NCBI GenBank assembly: GCA_043816305.1
Contig: JBDRHZ010000012.1
Location: forward strand, 76,952 to 140,951
Source of the DNA: JAHIVN01 sp018816645
GTDB lineage: Bacteria > Patescibacteriota > Dojkabacteria > JAHIVN01
Direction of reading: 5' to 3'
Length of the DNA stretch: 64,000 nucleotides
Shown here: piece by piece, positions 62,354 to 64,000 of the stretch
Layout of the letters: each line of letters begins with the position of its first letter
Numbering within the stretch: the stretch's first letter is position 1
Notes under the pieces: generated by a model
What the model saw: the letters and a program-made list of their open reading frames with translations, nothing else
Told to the model about the DNA's origin: nothing
Database searches by the model: none
Position numbers and translations under genes: made by a program

Positions 62354-63607
62354 TCAAATCACAAATGTCAGTGCAAATCCCTTTTTGCCTACTCGTCCGG
62401 TTCTGCCTACTCGGTGAATATAATCATCATAATTTGCTGGTTCATCGTAATTTATCACATGAGTGATGGCTGGTATATCGAGCCCTCTGGCAGCGACATC
62501 AGTCGCAACGAGAATATTTATAACATTGTTTCTAAACTTATTTATAACCTTAGTTCTGATATTCTGGCTTTTATTACCATGTATGGCATCTACCTTGAAG
62601 CCTCTGGCATTTAGCTGAACTGACAAATGATCGGTTCCGCGCTTAGTTCTCGAAAAGATCAGTACCTTTTCAAATTCATCTTGCCGAAGCAAATTTTGGA
62701 GTTTCTCTATTTTTTCGCTATTTGTTCTTACTTTCACAATATCCTGATCAACATTTTTGGCAGGAGACTGTTTTTCCACTTGGATCCGAACTGGGGAACA
62801 TAGAAATGAGTTAGCGATAACTTCAACTCTTGGCGACATAGTTGCAGAAAAGAAAAGAGTTTGTCTTTCTCCTTGCAGTTGCGACATGAGTTCTCTAATG
62901 TCATGAATAAATCCCATATCGAGCATTCTATCTACCTCATCAAGAACAACATTGTTAAATTGCCCAAGTCGAAGATTTTTTCTCTCTGAGAGATCTTTCA
63001 GTCTCCCTGGAGTTCCGACAATAAATTGTGGACCTCTTTGTAGAGACTGAATTTGTCTATACATGCTTGCACCGCCTATGACAACAGCGCTTTGAAGATT
63101 TGTGTGAAAAGTCAGTTTGTAGAATTCACCATCGATCTGATTCGCAAGTTCTCTAGTTGGAACGATGATCAGACACTTTTGCGATGGATCCCTCATCGCT
63201 TTATTTATCATCGGTACGAGAAATGCCGCAGTTTTACCTGATCCTGTGCTTGCAAGACCCAATACATCTTTTCCGTTTAAAATCTCTGGGATAGCCTGGC
63301 TCTGGATCTTGGTTGGAGTGGTATATTCTTGTCTAGAAAGATTAACTTTTAACCGACCATTAATGTTGAAATTCTCAAATTTCTGATTTGTTTCATAGAT
63401 AGAAGGCATTTCTGTTCCTTCAGCTTTTGCTATGTATTTATCGTGACTTATCTTGTCAAAGCCGAAATTCCGACTTCCTCCGCCTCGATAAGAATTTCTA
63501 GGGCGTCTTGAGTAGTACGGGCGTCTTGCCCTCCCGCCATAGTATCTACGATTACCGAAACTTGAAGATCGTGGTCGTGACACAAAATTATTACTTGATT
63601 GATTCAT
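62354..63607 (-). CDS. DEAD-box RNA helicase (DEVD variant)
   Basis: The protein has 417 residues. An N-terminal Arg/Gly/Tyr-rich tail (~1-50: GRARRPYYSRRPRNSYRGGG) is likely to bind RNA. The helicase core has the Q motif, motif I ASTGSGKTAAF, Ia PTRELA, Ib GTPGRL, II VLDEVDRMLD (Asp-Glu-Val-Asp in place of Asp-Glu-Ala-Asp), III SAT, V ATDVAARGLD and VI HRVGRTGR. The protein ends soon after motif VI, so it has no C-terminal extension. It is probably a ribosome-assembly or cold-adaptation helicase; a ~210-nt leader precedes it. Confidence 0.92.
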   Translation of the reverse strand: MNQSSNNFVSRPRSSSFGNRRYYGGRARRPYYSRRPRNSYRGGGSRNFGFDKISHDKYIAKAEGTEMPSIYETNQKFENFNINGRLKVNLSRQEYTTPTKIQSQAIPEILNGKDVLGLASTGSGKTAAFLVPMINKAMRDPSQKCLIIVPTRELANQIDGEFYKLTFHTNLQSAVVIGGASMYRQIQSLQRGPQFIVGTPGRLKDLSERKNLRLGQFNNVVLDEVDRMLDMGFIHDIRELMSQLQGERQTLFFSATMSPRVEVIANSFLCSPVRIQVEKQSPAKNVDQDIVKVRTNSEKIEKLQNLLRQDEFEKVLIFSRTKRGTDHLSVQLNARGFKVDAIHGNKSQNIRTKVINKFRNNVINILVATDVAARGLDIPAITHVINYDEPANYDDYIHRVGRTGRVGKKGFALTFVI

Positions 63608-63853
63608 AACTGTTCTTTTTATAAATAATTCCCGCTAAGCGGGATAAATTCCTTCAGCCAGAAGCATGGCATTCATCTAGCATCAGTGTCGTTTATACCG
63701 AGCAAAGATGCACGAATTACCAGCTATTAACCTGGATTAACAAAATAGATTAGCGAGGGAATAAATTTAGCGAAAGAACATATCAATTATCTACACTCCT
63801 GACCTACTTTGAATGAACGGGTATGATTATAGCATGTGTTGAGGTAATTACCT
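63608..63853 (-). promoter_or_regulatory. Promoter and long 5' leader of the DEAD-box helicase gene
   Basis: On the minus strand an extended -10 box TGCTATAAT (-10 at 63826-63831) gives a start near 63819 and a leader of about 210 nt. The perfect palindrome AGGTAATTACCT (63842-63853) sits near the -35 region and may be an operator. Near the start codon is the hairpin TCCCGC-TAA-GCGGGA (63630-63644). Confidence 0.55.
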
Positions 63854-63925
63854 AATTGAAAAGTGTACTCATCGGGAAGATATTACCCACCTAAGACTTG
63901 CAAAGGAATGGAGCCAGGTGAGAGA

Positions 63926-63951
63926 ATTGGGTAATACTTTACATTACCAAT
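63926..63951. promoter_or_regulatory. Inverted repeat near the right edge
   Basis: ATTGGGTAAT and ATTACCAAT face each other across 7 bases, with one extra G in the left arm. Outer GAGA/TCTC extends the match. It may be an operator or hairpin. Nothing else is seen in 63854-64000, and no gene enters from the right edge. Confidence 0.45.
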
Positions 63952-64000
63952 GTCTCAACCATGACTCCAATCATATCTTACAAAAATTACATAAAAAACG

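Noticed and set aside
1..64000. Alternative genetic code with TGA read as Gly or Trp (as in some CPR lineages)
   Set aside because: TGA ends several intact genes at the expected place (for example the adhesin at 11228-11230 and the VOC protein at 54187-54189), often in ATGA overlaps, so the standard bacterial code applies.

Overview
The window looks like a piece of a Patescibacteria (CPR) genome. The evidence is AT-rich DNA with TGA used as a normal stop codon, many small membrane or secreted proteins of unknown function, short GC-rich hairpin repeats scattered between genes, and a conjugation-like type IV secretion operon of the layout seen in CPR genomes (PrgI-like protein, VirB4, VirB6, replication-relaxation protein). 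No rRNA or other taxonomic marker is present, so the phylum (for example Dojkabacteria or Microgenomates) is not resolved.

Region 1 (1-18,810) is the right-hand part of an integrated mobile element. About 15.8 kb of tightly overlapping genes on the minus strand (16,517 down to 716) encode an XRE regulator, small proteins, a 1384-residue surface adhesin with a sorting-like signal, a pilin-like protein, VirB6-like, PrgI-like and VirB4 proteins, an Ig-like membrane protein, a cell-wall hydrolase, an initiator-like HTH protein carrying iteron-like repeats, and a VirD4-like coupling ATPase. A replication-relaxation gene follows and runs off the left edge. Divergent from the operon are an S24 (LexA/CI-like) repressor and a large serine recombinase. 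The control region between them has two well-formed divergent promoters, each overlapped by an inverted repeat. The element abuts the 3' end of a tRNA-Ser(GGA) gene, and the recombinase frame reads antisense through that tRNA. No relaxase is visible in the window.

Region 2 (18,810-42,000) is chromosomal: a histidine phosphatase, two ABC-2 permeases without an ATPase, a RecD-like helicase followed by an N-terminally truncated BadF-type kinase, an SGNH hydrolase, a DUF134/zinc-ribbon pair with a twin-operator promoter, a GT-C membrane transferase, a secreted protein with a predicted caspase-like core, a thiol-redox pair (CXXC protein and CcdA-like protein), TldE/TldD, thioredoxin reductase, an XRE regulator with an operator over its promoter, and a Nudix hydrolase.

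Region 3 (42,000-64,000) holds a 2073-residue secreted multidomain protein ending in an M23 peptidase, YidD, a UMPH-1 nucleotidase, RNA methyltransferases, PIG-L and VOC enzymes, an ornithine-type aminotransferase, a cyclic-2,3-diphosphoglycerate-synthetase-like P-loop protein, a B12-binding radical SAM enzyme, several unknown small proteins, an APH-like kinase and a DEAD-box helicase with a long leader. Intergenic DNA carries degenerate tandem repeats, dispersed hairpins, a MITE-like 130-bp element and a DUF1295 gene remnant.
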